Below, in pieces: positions 9,094 to 18,127 of a stretch of 64,000 bases of DNA. How positions within the stretch are numbered: position 1 is the stretch's first letter; every line of letters starts with the position of its first letter. The stretch is from DAOUBP01 sp964474695. Its GTDB lineage: Bacteria > Chloroflexota > Anaerolineae > CG2-30-64-16. Made by a program: the position numbers and the translations under genes. The notes under the pieces are model-generated. The model worked only from the letters and a program-made list of their open reading frames with translations, did no database searches and was not told where the DNA came from. The stretch is from contig CAYYTK010000001.1 in NCBI GenBank assembly GCA_964474695.1, positions 186,001 through 250,000 of the forward strand, in the 5' to 3' direction.

Positions 9094-9750
9094 TCAGCCT
9101 TTTTCAGCCGCGGTCGCGTGATCGGTGATCACGTGATCGGCGGCCACCACGTATATGCAGTGCAGTGCGCCGTCGAGGGCGCGCGACTGCACCCGAATCG
9201 CTTTTGGCAGAAGCTGGTTCATCATGGCCTGGTCCATGGAGCAGACTTCCGAGTGCTCGTCCGACACACCCGAGTAGGGGCAGTTGTTGGTATGGATTTC
9301 GTAGTGGCCATTGCGCTCTTCCCAACGGGCGCCGTAGCCTTTCCGGCACAGGAAGTCGGTTACCTCATCCAGGCGTTCTTCAAGCGTTTGGTCCGGCGAG
9401 GCCGCAGGCGCTTGCCTGGCCGTCTTCTCCCCTATCGACTGCATGAAGCGTTGCACTTCACTGCCAGGCAGAGCCGACTTTAGCTCGATCAGAATGGCGC
9501 TGGCAAGCGCGTCATGATGCTGGGGAAAGAGCTTCAGGGCATTCGGCGTCAGCGAATAGACCAGGCTGGGGCGTCCGGCGCTGTTTTGCCGGCGCACCCC
9601 GCTTAACTCGACCAGATCCTCGCCCACCAGAATGTCCAGGTGGTGACGAACGGATACTTGTGCCATGTCGAGCTGGCGCGCCAATTCTGCGACGGTGGCC
9701 GTGCCATGTTCCTTGAGCAACTCCGTAATGCGACGTCGGACCGGTTGCAC
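9094..9750 (-). CDS. SufR-like Fe-S-sensing winged-helix transcription regulator
   Basis: 218 residues from a GTG at 9750. This start has a strong AAGGAG site with six bases of spacing. Longer starts (ATG at 9819) would lie upstream of the -10 box of the promoter at 9810-9838 and can be excluded if that promoter is used. The N-terminal 70 residues form an ArsR/DeoR-type helix-turn-helix (TVAELARQLDMAQVSVRHH). The C-terminal half has a cysteine pair in NNCPYSG...EVCSMD, typical of SufR-like regulators that bind an Fe-S cluster and repress Fe-S assembly genes. The neighbouring moaA and Fe-S carrier genes support that role. Calling it sufR itself is inference. Confidence 0.83.
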   Translation of the reverse strand: MQPVRRRITELLKEHGTATVAELARQLDMAQVSVRHHLDILVGEDLVELSGVRRQNSAGRPSLVYSLTPNALKLFPQHHDALASAILIELKSALPGSEVQRFMQSIGEKTARQAPAASPDQTLEERLDEVTDFLCRKGYGARWEERNGHYEIHTNNCPYSGVSDEHSEVCSMDQAMMNQLLPKAIRVQSRALDGALHCIYVVAADHVITDHATAAEKG

Positions 9751-9809
9751 CCCTCTCTCCTTGCATGAACGATCAATTTGCGCCCAGGGTGTCACATTAA
9801 TCAGGGCGG

Positions 9810-9838
9810 ATGATAGCACAGTCCGGGCCTCTTGTCAA
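9810..9838 (-). promoter_or_regulatory. Sigma-70 promoter of the SufR-like operon with overlapping inverted repeat
   Basis: On the minus strand TTGACA (9833-9838) and TATCAT (9810-9815) are 17 bases apart. An inverted repeat TCAAT-N12-ATTGA at 9835-9856 overlaps the -35 box and could be the operator for autoregulation. The expected start site near 9803 leaves a leader of about 50 bases before the GTG. Confidence 0.75.
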
Positions 9839-9904
9839 TTACTATGAATTTATTGATATTTATCCGTTTGCTGCTAAGCCATAACTTTAGCGCGATTTAT
9901 TCGT

Positions 9905-10423
9905 CTACTTTATCGTGCGACGTTTGGTAGAGGGGCGTGCGGTTTTGCGGGGTGTGGGCGGGGCGATCTCGTCACGCAGCTTTTGGAGGCTGATCCCGGC
10001 GGCCTTCAGGTGCAGGCGAATGGTCTCCGGGTCGACAGCGATGTCCGTGACCGTGGTCATGTAGTTGGCCAGGCGCAGCGCCGTCCAGTGGGCGTGAGGC
10101 AGATTGACGGTGCCAGGAGGCAGGCTGGCCACGCGGAGAAGCTCGGCCAGATAGGTCTCGGTCACTTTGCGGGGCCCGCCTGGGCGGGGGGCGTCAGCAA
10201 GCCCATTCAGGCCCTGCGCCAGATAGCGTTTGAGCCACCGGCGCACGGTCTGGGCGTCGGTGCGAACGATCTCGGCTATCTCTTCCGCAGGGAGCGATTT
10301 CTCCGCTGCCAACAGCACCATGTGAGCGCGCATCCGCAGGCGAGGATCGCGAGCCGTGCGGTACAGCCGATCCAGGCTTTTGGTGGCCTCGGGGCTCAAT
10401 GGGGGGAGCGTCAAGGTCTTCAT
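9905..10423 (-). CDS. Stand-alone helix-turn-helix protein of IS630 transposase type (no catalytic domain)
   Basis: 172 residues from the ATG at 10423. The N-terminal two-thirds match the DNA-binding part of IS630/Tc1-type transposases: RLRMRAHMVLLAAEKSLPAEEIAEI, then TDAQTVRRWLKRYLAQGLNGLADAPRPGGPRK, then ETIRLHLKAAGISLQKLR (shown in shorter pieces: RMRAHMVLLAAE, VRRWLKRYLAQGL, IRLHLKAAGIS). It ends in a basic tail rich in Pro, Arg and Lys. No DDE catalytic domain follows in any frame before the regulator gene's promoter. It has its own good promoter. It may be a truncated transposase or a DNA-binding protein kept for another use. Confidence 0.72.
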   Translation of the reverse strand: MKTLTLPPLSPEATKSLDRLYRTARDPRLRMRAHMVLLAAEKSLPAEEIAEIVRTDAQTVRRWLKRYLAQGLNGLADAPRPGGPRKVTETYLAELLRVASLPPGTVNLPHAHWTALRLANYMTTVTDIAVDPETIRLHLKAAGISLQKLRDEIAPPTPRKTARPSTKRRTIK

Positions 10424-10444
10424 GAGAGCGTTTCCAGTAAACAT

Positions 10445-10473
10445 ATTGTATTCCGCAGGATTCTTTTGGTCAA
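10445..10473 (-). promoter_or_regulatory. Promoter of the IS630-type helix-turn-helix gene
   Basis: On the minus strand TTGACC (10468-10473) and TACAAT (10445-10450) are 17 bases apart. The transcript would begin near 10438, which makes the ATG at 10423 the usable start rather than the ATG at 10444. A perfect 8-bp palindrome (CAAATAAA/TTTATTTG, 10495-10515) lies just upstream and could be a binding site. Confidence 0.6.
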
Positions 10474-10515
10474 ATCAGCCAAGCGTCACTTCTCCAAATA
10501 AATAGTATTTATTTG

Positions 10516-10804
10516 TCGATTTACATCACGGCCAATACAGGGCGCGCGCGGATTGTCCTGCACGTTTTTGTGCCGCGCCTTTGCACTGAACAGCCTTGGA
10601 CGAATTGGCCTTCAACGAATAGTGCTATATGTTTTTATGCGAACGCGATCTGTAGGGGTGACAGGGGTCGTACAGCTCAGCATGGCGGTGCGAGTATAAG
10701 TTGGCCCACATGTGCAGCAAGAACTGCCCGGCGGCCGAGATCGACGATGCGTGCGGGTTCTATGCCAGCCTGATCGCCTGCATCTAGCTCTGGGGGCGTG
10801 TAGA
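10516..10804. other. Intergenic region without a supported gene
   Basis: No open frame here resembles a protein family. A 25-codon plus-strand frame (10710-10787) encodes a peptide with four cysteines, but it has no visible ribosome site and may be chance or a gene remnant. A short GTAGGGGTGACAGGGG tract at about 10652 resembles GTAGGGGCGA tracts seen elsewhere in this window. Confidence 0.5.
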
Positions 10805-10869
10805 CGGAATCGAGCCTTCAGGCGGTCAGTGTGGGTGCGGCGAGTGACCGGCCGAAGCCTCGATTCCGG
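10805..10869. repeat. Dispersed hairpin repeat family, copy 1
   Basis: The outer arms CGGAATCGAG (10805-10814) and CTCGATTCCG (10859-10868) are perfectly complementary, and inner segments around GGCGGTCA/TGACCGGCC also pair. Two related copies lie at 57768-57832 and 60068-60140. All three are between genes. It sits just after the 3' end of metG and could fold in its message. Confidence 0.8.
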
Positions 10870-10884
10870 TAGGAGGGGTTGTTA

Positions 10885-12642
<1,758 letters not shown>

Positions 12643-12729
12643 TGGGTCAGCTCCTTGCGCCTTGCGTCGCACCGGGCAGGCAAGAGCGCCGTGCTGACGG
12701 TTTGCGCAATGCGCCTGATATGATGCTAG

Positions 12730-12745
12730 ACAATTATTGTATCAC
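12730..12745 (-). promoter_or_regulatory. Possible extended -10 promoter of metG
   Basis: On the minus strand TGATACAAT (TGN plus TACAAT, the latter at 12736-12741) is an extended -10 box. No good -35 hexamer is visible. It lies about 95 bases before the metG start. Confidence 0.4.
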
Positions 12746-12882
12746 AGGATGGCGGGCGGGGTGAAACTGGCAATCATCTAGGGGGCGTCGATGCTGCGCT
12801 TGACTCGATCTTGACCCCGGTCAACTGTGTGGGGAGCGGGTGTTTGCTGTGTTTCCAGCCGCCATCCGCTCCCCCTGGCGCA

Positions 12883-13128
12883 CTACTGCGCCTGATCGCC
12901 GGTTGTGTCGGCCGGCGGTTCCACCGGCCCGCCCACCTCAGGCTCCAGGGGCACGACGATCATCAGGATCACGTACACCAGCAGGCCTGAGCCGACCCCG
13001 AAGAACACCAACAGGGCGAAAAGCAGGCGGATCAGCGTCGGGTCGACGCTCAGATACTTGCCTAACCCGCCGCAAACTCCGGACACCACCTTGTCGGTGC
13101 GACTGCGATAGAGCTTCTTGCCTTCCAT
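12883..13128 (-). CDS. PspC domain membrane protein
   Basis: 81 residues from the ATG at 13128, chosen for its strong GGAGGGGAG site. The PspC domain is complete: KKLYRSRTDKVVSGVCGGLGKYL (amphipathic, with the conserved VCGGLGKY), then VDPTLIRLLFALL and one strong membrane helix (VGSGLLVYVILMIVVPLEP). A short acidic Pro-rich tail follows. PspC proteins act in envelope stress or as anti-sigma-like membrane anchors. No pspA gene is nearby, so the specific role is unknown. Confidence 0.9.
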   Translation of the reverse strand: MEGKKLYRSRTDKVVSGVCGGLGKYLSVDPTLIRLLFALLVFFGVGSGLLVYVILMIVVPLEPEVGGPVEPPADTTGDQAQ

Positions 13129-13287
13129 AACTCCCCTCCAGAAACAGCAGGCCCGAATGTCGATACAGGACATTCCCGGTATCGAATGGTTTGCCTCATG
13201 CTATACTTTACGCAGTCGATGCGGAGAAGTTGCAGGATAAATCAGGCGCGTGGATCAGGATCGGTTCTCGCCACAGATGTCATCCCC

Positions 13288-13737
13288 CTAAGCCTCAGGC
13301 CGCGCGCGTTTGCTGACATAGAGGATATCATGGCGATGATAGCCCGCTGCGTCAAATAGGGCCTGCGATGCCAGGTTGTCCTCTTCGATCAAGGCTGCCC
13401 ATACCTCAAGCCCCAGGTCTTGGGTAAACCAGCGTTCGGCCGCGGCGATCAGTCTGTTGGCAAGGCCCTGCCGGCGATACGCCGGGTCCACGGCCAGCCG
13501 GTTGATCCAGCCTTTACGGCCATCGTGCGTCAGCACCGCCACTGCTGCGAGTTGTGCTCCGTCGCGCAGGCCGATAACGCGCTGGTGGCCGCCGCGCTGC
13601 TGGCGCCTGAAAGCCTCCGGGGCGTCGCGGCCCTCCGCGCGCACCGGCAATCCGGCGCGGCGCCACAGGTCGAGGATCTCGTCATAGTGCTTGGGCGACA
13701 GATCGCAAAGGGTCAAGGTGTTCCTGCCAGTGTCCAT
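13288..13737 (-). CDS. GNAT family N-acetyltransferase
   Basis: 149 residues. The acetyl-CoA-binding motif A reads VDPAYRRQGLANRLIAAAERWF, followed by LGLEVWAALIEEDNLASQALFDAAGY, the usual motif B region (WAALIEEDN, LASQALFDAAGY). The N-terminus (LCDLSPKHYDEILDLWRRAG) matches the opening helix of single-domain GNAT enzymes. The ribosome site CAGGAGCG precedes the ATG. The substrate is unknown; both small-molecule and protein N-terminal acceptors are possible. It stands alone between pspC and argH. Confidence 0.88.
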   Translation of the reverse strand: MDTGRNTLTLCDLSPKHYDEILDLWRRAGLPVRAEGRDAPEAFRRQQRGGHQRVIGLRDGAQLAAVAVLTHDGRKGWINRLAVDPAYRRQGLANRLIAAAERWFTQDLGLEVWAALIEEDNLASQALFDAAGYHRHDILYVSKRARPEA

Positions 13738-13775
13738 AAGCGCTCCTGCTGATATTGGTGTATGGAAAACGTATA

Positions 13776-13803
13776 GTAAACGTCAAAAAGGAGTAGCGTT
13801 TAC
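13776..13803. promoter_or_regulatory. Inverted repeat GTAAACG-N14-CGTTTAC upstream of the acetyltransferase gene
   Basis: The 7-base arms are exact. One arm overlaps a minus-strand TTGACG that could be the -35 box of the acetyltransferase gene, although the matching -10 (TACACC, 18 bases away) is weak. It may be an operator. Confidence 0.35.
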
Positions 13804-13895
13804 ATGGGCCGCGCGTCGAGCGATCTCTCAGAAGCTATGTTAGAATACTTCACGAGAGATGTAAAAAAAGAGTTCTCTCCTTCTCCTCCTTTTGA

Positions 13896-13926
13896 GAGCG
13901 TCGGGGTTAGGGCAGCCCCGACGCTC
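13896..13926. other. Perfect 11-bp hairpin in the gap before argH
   Basis: GAGCGTCGGGG pairs fully with CCCCGACGCTC around a nine-base loop. No T-run follows on either strand, so it is not a standard terminator. The rest of the 356-base gap (13738-14093) contains a pyrimidine tract and a decayed repeat-like stretch near 13990-14015 resembling one at 36178-36206. Confidence 0.6.
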
Positions 13927-14032
13927 GCGCGTTAACCGGCCAGCGTGGTTCAGGACGCAGAGTGGCCTGATGGCCCTGATTAAGGGATCATGTAAATCAG
14001 GTAGATCAGCGTCCTCACTTCTCGCCTTCGGA

Positions 14033-14061
14033 TTGTTCCCCTCTCATGGTTGTGGTACGAT
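14033..14061 (+). promoter_or_regulatory. Probable argH promoter
   Basis: TTGTTC (14033-14038) and TACGAT (14056-14061) are 17 bases apart. Transcription would start near 14068, 26 bases before the argH ATG. This also rules out the longer reading frame beginning at 14046. Confidence 0.5.
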
Positions 14062-14093
14062 GGCCATCATCAGAATCCATCTGGAGGTCCTAC

Positions 14094-15500
14094 ATGGCGC
14101 CACTCTGGGGCGGCCGGTTCAGCGCCGCGAATGATCCGCTCATGGTCTCTTTCAACGCGTCGCTGCCGTTCGACTGGCGGCTCTGGGACGCCGACATCAC
14201 CGGCTCGGAGGCCTGGGCGGCCGCGATCGCCCGCGCCGGATTGCTGACCGAGGACGAGCGGGACCGGATCATCGCCGGCCTGGCGGCAGTGCGCAGCGAG
14301 ATCGCTGCCGATCCGCAAAGTGCTTTTGCCGGGGCCACCGACGAGGACATCCACAGCTATATCGAGCGCCGGCTGACCGAACGGATCGGCTCTGTGGCGG
14401 GCAAGCTGCACACCGGCCGGAGCCGCAACGATCAGGTGGCCACCGACGTGCGGCTGTGGCTCAAGTGGCAGATTTCGGGACGTGGTTCGGCGCCGGCGGA
14501 AGGGGTCGGTTCTGTCGCCGGGGATCTGGTGAATCTGATTCGCAGCGCAGTGGATCGGGCGGAAGCCGAGATCGATGTGCTCATGCCGGGCTACACGCAT
14601 GTGCAGCCGGCCCAGCCGGTGCGCTGGAGCCACTGGCTGCTGAGCCACGCCTGGGCCTGGCAGCGCGATCGCGAGCGGGTGTTTGATCTGCTCGACCGCG
14701 TGGATGTGCTGCCGTTGGGCGCCGGTGCGCTGGCCGGTTGCCCCTTCCCGATTGACCGCGCTGCGCTGGCATACGATCTGGGCTTTGCCAGGGTCAGCCC
14801 TAACAGCATCGATGCGGTCAGCGACCGGGACTTCGTTGCCGAGTTCCTCTTTTGGGCCGCGTTGACGGGCGTGCATCTCAGCCGCTGGGCCGAGGATTTG
14901 ATCATGTGGAGCAGCCGCGAGTTCGGATTCGTGACGCTTGCCGACGCGTACAGCACCGGCTCCAGTCTGATGCCGCAAAAGAAGAATCCGGACGCGCTGG
15001 AGCTGCTGCGGGGCAAGGCTGGGCGCCTGATCGGCGGCCTGACAGGGATATTGGTGCTGCTGAAAGGTTTGCCCAGCGCGTACGACAAGGACTTGCAGGA
15101 GGATAAGGAATCCCTGTTCGACGCGGTGGCTACGCTCGGGCTGGCGCTGCCGGTGGCGCAGGGTGTGCTGGAGACGTTGGCCATCCAGCCGCAGCGGATG
15201 ACCGCAGCGCTGGGCGATGAGCTGCTGGCCACCGACCTGGCCGATGCCCTGGTGGCTGCGGGCGTATCGTTCCGGCAGAGCCATCACCTGGTGGGGCAGG
15301 CTGTGCGGCGTGCTGAGGAACTCGGTTGCGCGCTGCGCGCCGTGCCGTTGGCTGACTTGCAGGCGATCAGTCCGGCTTTCACCGCGGAGATGGCGGCGAT
15401 CTGGGACTTCGAGCGTTCGGTCGAGCAGCGCAGGGCCACGGGCGGGACGGCGCGGGCGTCGGTGGAGGCGCAGATCGGTCGTTTACGCGAATTGTTGTAG
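14094..15500 (+). CDS. argH: Argininosuccinate lyase
   Basis: 468 residues from the ATG at 14094, which has a GGAGG site with six-base spacing. The enzyme splits argininosuccinate into arginine and fumarate, the last step of arginine synthesis. Landmarks are LWGGRFSAANDPL at the start, KLHTGRSRNDQVATD, MPGYTHVQPAQPVRWSHW with the catalytic His, and the fumarase-superfamily signature GSSLMPQKKNPD. About a dozen extra residues (SGRGSAPAEGVG) sit in the helix after WLKWQI, where the family is usually continuous. No other arg gene is adjacent. Confidence 0.96.
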   Translation: MAPLWGGRFSAANDPLMVSFNASLPFDWRLWDADITGSEAWAAAIARAGLLTEDERDRIIAGLAAVRSEIAADPQSAFAGATDEDIHSYIERRLTERIGSVAGKLHTGRSRNDQVATDVRLWLKWQISGRGSAPAEGVGSVAGDLVNLIRSAVDRAEAEIDVLMPGYTHVQPAQPVRWSHWLLSHAWAWQRDRERVFDLLDRVDVLPLGAGALAGCPFPIDRAALAYDLGFARVSPNSIDAVSDRDFVAEFLFWAALTGVHLSRWAEDLIMWSSREFGFVTLADAYSTGSSLMPQKKNPDALELLRGKAGRLIGGLTGILVLLKGLPSAYDKDLQEDKESLFDAVATLGLALPVAQGVLETLAIQPQRMTAALGDELLATDLADALVAAGVSFRQSHHLVGQAVRRAEELGCALRAVPLADLQAISPAFTAEMAAIWDFERSVEQRRATGGTARASVEAQIGRLRELL

Positions 15501-15535
15501 CCGTGTCGTCTGCCTGCCTGCCTGCCTTTGCTGCT

Positions 15536-15564
15536 TTGCATTCCGATGGGCTCTATGCTACAAT
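15536..15564 (+). promoter_or_regulatory. Promoter of the nuo cluster
   Basis: TTGCAT (15536-15541) and TACAAT (15559-15564) are 17 bases apart, and the -10 is extended (TGCTACAAT). The predicted leader before nuoA is about 117 bases. A short TGCC tandem run (15511-15526) lies just upstream. Confidence 0.7.
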
Positions 15565-15688
15565 CCGCACGCATTTTCAGAGGGGGAGTCCCGTTCCCTT
15601 TTTAGTTCAGCACGCCCACAGACGAATGACTCTAAACACGTGCCTGCTCCGCGAGTGCTGGCTTGTGTCGCCCGAAGGAGGGTAAGCT

Positions 15689-16045
15689 GTGCTCTCACAA
15701 TATGCGTTTATCGGTATATTCATCATCATCTGCGTCGCGCTGCCCGTCATCGGCCTCTTCTTGGCGGGATTGATCCGACCCAAGAAACCAAACCCCGCCA
15801 AGAATTCGACTTATGAATGCGGCATGGAAACCATCGGCGATACGTGGGTGCAGTTCAAAGCCCAGTACTACCTCTATGCCCTGATTTTCGTTGTATTCGA
15901 TGTCGAGGCGGTCTTTGTCTTTCCTTGGGCGGTCGCCTATAACAAGCTTGGCGTGTACGCGCTGGTCGAGATGGTGCTTTTCGTGGTCATCCTGTTGGGC
16001 GGGCTGCTTTACGCATGGGGCGTGAAGGCATTGGATTGGCATTGA
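15689..16045 (+). CDS. nuoA: NADH-quinone oxidoreductase subunit A
   Basis: 118 residues with three membrane helices. NuoA is part of the complex I membrane arm near the quinone site. The conserved loop reads RPKKPNPAKNSTYECGME, with the Cys expected in this loop, followed by QYYLYALIFVVFDVEAVF, a family signature (YALIFVVFDVEAVFVFPW). A GTG start is used, preceded by GGAGGG at good spacing. It opens a cluster that then jumps directly to nuoH: nuoB, C, D and I are absent between. Confidence 0.96.
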   Translation: MLSQYAFIGIFIIICVALPVIGLFLAGLIRPKKPNPAKNSTYECGMETIGDTWVQFKAQYYLYALIFVVFDVEAVFVFPWAVAYNKLGVYALVEMVLFVVILLGGLLYAWGVKALDWH

Positions 16046-16116
16046 CAGAGCGTAGCGCCGCGTAGCGGGCGATCTGGGCTTGCTGGTGGCCGCCTGTTGC
16101 CGCTTGGGACTATGGG

Positions 16117-17286
16117 GTGTCTATGGACTACATACGCGATTTTTTCATCAACTTTGCCCATTCCTGGACCACCTGGCTCAGTAGTTTCCTGCCCGGTTGG
16201 GCTGTGACGGTGGTGAACTACCTGGCGGTGGGCATCATCCTGATCATGATGCCTGTGGTGGCCACCCTGGCGTTCACCTGGATGGAGCGCAAGGTCATCG
16301 GCCGCATTCAAAACCGTCCTGGTCCCAATCGGGTTGGCCCTCGCGGCATCTTCCAGCCTATCGCCGATGCCGTCAAGATGTTTATCAAAGAGGACATCAT
16401 CCCTGATAGGGCGGACAGGCCGGTCTTCAACCTGGCCCCGATTTTGATCTTCGCCGGCGCCGGCTTGCTGTGGGCGGTGATTCCCTTTGGCCGCCGGATG
16501 ATCGGCCAGGATCTCAACATCGGTGTGCTGTATGTGGTCGCGGTCGGCTCCATTACGACGCTCGCACTACTGATGGCCGGCTGGTCATCCAACAACAAGT
16601 ACGCACTGTTGGGCGGGTTCCGCGCGGTGGCGCAGCTCCTGAGCTATGAAGTGCCGATGGTGCTGGCGATCGCCTCGGTGGTGCTGCTGGCAGGCACGAT
16701 GAGGATGGGGCAGATCGTGGAGTCCCAGAGCGTGCCGTTTGGCCTGCTGCTTCCGGTGGCGGCGCTCACCTATTTCCTGGCTGCGACGGCCGAGAACGGG
16801 CGTGCGCCCTTCGATCTGCTGGAGGCCGACTCGGAACTGGTCGCCGGCTACATGGTTGAATACAGCGGCCTGAAGTTCGGTTGGTTTTATATTGCTGAAT
16901 ACAGTAACCTCTTTGCCGTATCGTCGATCATGACCACCCTGTTCCTGGGCGGCTGGCAGGGGCCTTTTGTATCGGCCGTGCCGGCGTTGGGGCCGCTGTA
17001 CTTCATTGTCAAGGTGGTGCTCGTCGTCTTTGTGATGATGTGGGTGCGCGGCACCTGGCCGCGATTCCGCATCGATCAGATGCTGGCCTTTGCCTGGAAG
17101 GTGTTGGTGCCATCCGCGCTGGTGAATTTACTGTGGGTGGCCGCGGTGCTGAAGCTGCCGGTCCCGGCGCCCGTGCAGTGGCTCCTCCTATTGGGCGGCA
17201 ACGTGCTCATTTTGCTGGCCGCGGCTACGCTGTTGGGCCGCGCCGCGAAGCGGTATGCTGCTGAGCACGCGCTGACTCAGGCCTAG
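16117..17286 (+). CDS. nuoH: NADH-quinone oxidoreductase subunit H
   Basis: 389 residues with eight or more membrane helices. NuoH links the peripheral and membrane arms and forms much of the quinone chamber. Landmarks are ERKVIGRIQNRPGPNRVGP, then ADAVKMFIKEDIIP, then SYEVPMVLA, then AENGRAPFDLLEADSELVAGY, with the conserved acidic residues of the E-channel. It starts with GTG at 16117 or ATG at 16123. The expected neighbours nuoI and nuoG are missing; nuoJ comes 26 bases later. Confidence 0.97.
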   Translation: MSMDYIRDFFINFAHSWTTWLSSFLPGWAVTVVNYLAVGIILIMMPVVATLAFTWMERKVIGRIQNRPGPNRVGPRGIFQPIADAVKMFIKEDIIPDRADRPVFNLAPILIFAGAGLLWAVIPFGRRMIGQDLNIGVLYVVAVGSITTLALLMAGWSSNNKYALLGGFRAVAQLLSYEVPMVLAIASVVLLAGTMRMGQIVESQSVPFGLLLPVAALTYFLAATAENGRAPFDLLEADSELVAGYMVEYSGLKFGWFYIAEYSNLFAVSSIMTTLFLGGWQGPFVSAVPALGPLYFIVKVVLVVFVMMWVRGTWPRFRIDQMLAFAWKVLVPSALVNLLWVAAVLKLPVPAPVQWLLLLGGNVLILLAAATLLGRAAKRYAAEHALTQA

Positions 17287-17312
17287 GTTGCTGCAAGGGA
17301 CAAGAGGTCATT

Positions 17313-17801
17313 ATGGAACGAGTGGTCTTCATCCTTTTGAGCGCAATCACCCTCGGTGCGGCGGTGGGGGTTGTTGCGACCAGAAAACTACTGCACAGCG
17401 CGTTGTGGCTGGTGCTGGCCTTCTTCGGCATTGCGGGGCTTTTCGTCTTGCTGCACGCAGAGTTTCTGGCGGTGGTCCAGGTGCTGGTCTACATCGGCGC
17501 CATTGCAACGCTGATCATCTTTGCTATTATGCTCAGCCGCGGGATGATGGATCCGGGGCAGCCAAGGTTCAACGATCAGTGGCGCCCGGTTCTCGGCGTT
17601 GTGGCGGTGCTGGCGGTTGCGTTGGCCGCTCTGGTAACCCGGATCGCCTGGCCGGTGGCGGCCGGTGAAGTGCCGGCAGACGCCATCCAGCGCTTGGGCG
17701 CGGATTTCGTCGGGCCTTATGTCGTTCCCTTCGAGGTCGCATCGGTGCTGCTGGTGGCCGCCATGATTGGTGCGATCATCATTGCTCGCGAACGGGAGTA
17801 G
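17313..17801 (+). CDS. nuoJ: NADH-quinone oxidoreductase subunit J
   Basis: 162 residues with five membrane helices. Landmarks are RKLLHSALWLVLAFFGIAGLF near the start and EFLAVVQVLVYIGAIATLIIF, the conserved helix with a pi-bulge seen in complex I ND6/NuoJ (short form: VQVLVYIGAIATLIIF). An AGAGG site precedes the ATG. It is tightly packed with nuoK, which starts 9 bases after its stop. Confidence 0.95.
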   Translation: MERVVFILLSAITLGAAVGVVATRKLLHSALWLVLAFFGIAGLFVLLHAEFLAVVQVLVYIGAIATLIIFAIMLSRGMMDPGQPRFNDQWRPVLGVVAVLAVALAALVTRIAWPVAAGEVPADAIQRLGADFVGPYVVPFEVASVLLVAAMIGAIIIARERE

Positions 17802-17810
17802 TTTGAACCC

Positions 17811-18119
17811 ATGATTCCACTCACCTGGTATCTGATTGTTGCAGCCCTCCTTTTCTGCATCGGCATCTTCGGCGCACTGGCCCGGCGTAACGCAGTCGGC
17901 GTCCTCATGGGCGTCGAGTTGATGCTGAACGCTGTTAACATCAATCTCGTTGCATTCTGGCGCTACACCGCCGTGAGCCAACTGGTCGGGCAGTTGTTTG
18001 CCGTTTTCGTCATCACCGTAGCCGCAGCCGAAGCCGCCGTCGGCCTGGCGTTGATCATCGCCATCTATCGGCAGCGGAATACGGTCAGTGTGGAAGAGAT
18101 CGATACGATGAAGGGGTAG
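17811..18119 (+). CDS. nuoK: NADH-quinone oxidoreductase subunit K
   Basis: 102 residues with three membrane helices, the usual size. The second helix carries GVLMGVELMLNAVNINLVAF, with the conserved Glu needed for proton movement. The third helix has FVITVAAAEAAVGLALIIA with the second conserved Glu. It lies between nuoJ and nuoL with gaps of 9 and 8 bases, so translation is probably coupled. Confidence 0.97.
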   Translation: MIPLTWYLIVAALLFCIGIFGALARRNAVGVLMGVELMLNAVNINLVAFWRYTAVSQLVGQLFAVFVITVAAAEAAVGLALIIAIYRQRNTVSVEEIDTMKG

Positions 18120-18127
18120 GGCGTGAT

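Noticed and set aside
9820..10515. Intact IS630 insertion sequence
   Set aside because: Only the DNA-binding part is present, with no DDE domain and no visible terminal inverted repeats or TA duplication around it.
10513..10773. An 86-codon plus-strand frame in the gap before metG
   Set aside because: No ribosome site and no similarity; its composition is that of untranslated GC-rich DNA.
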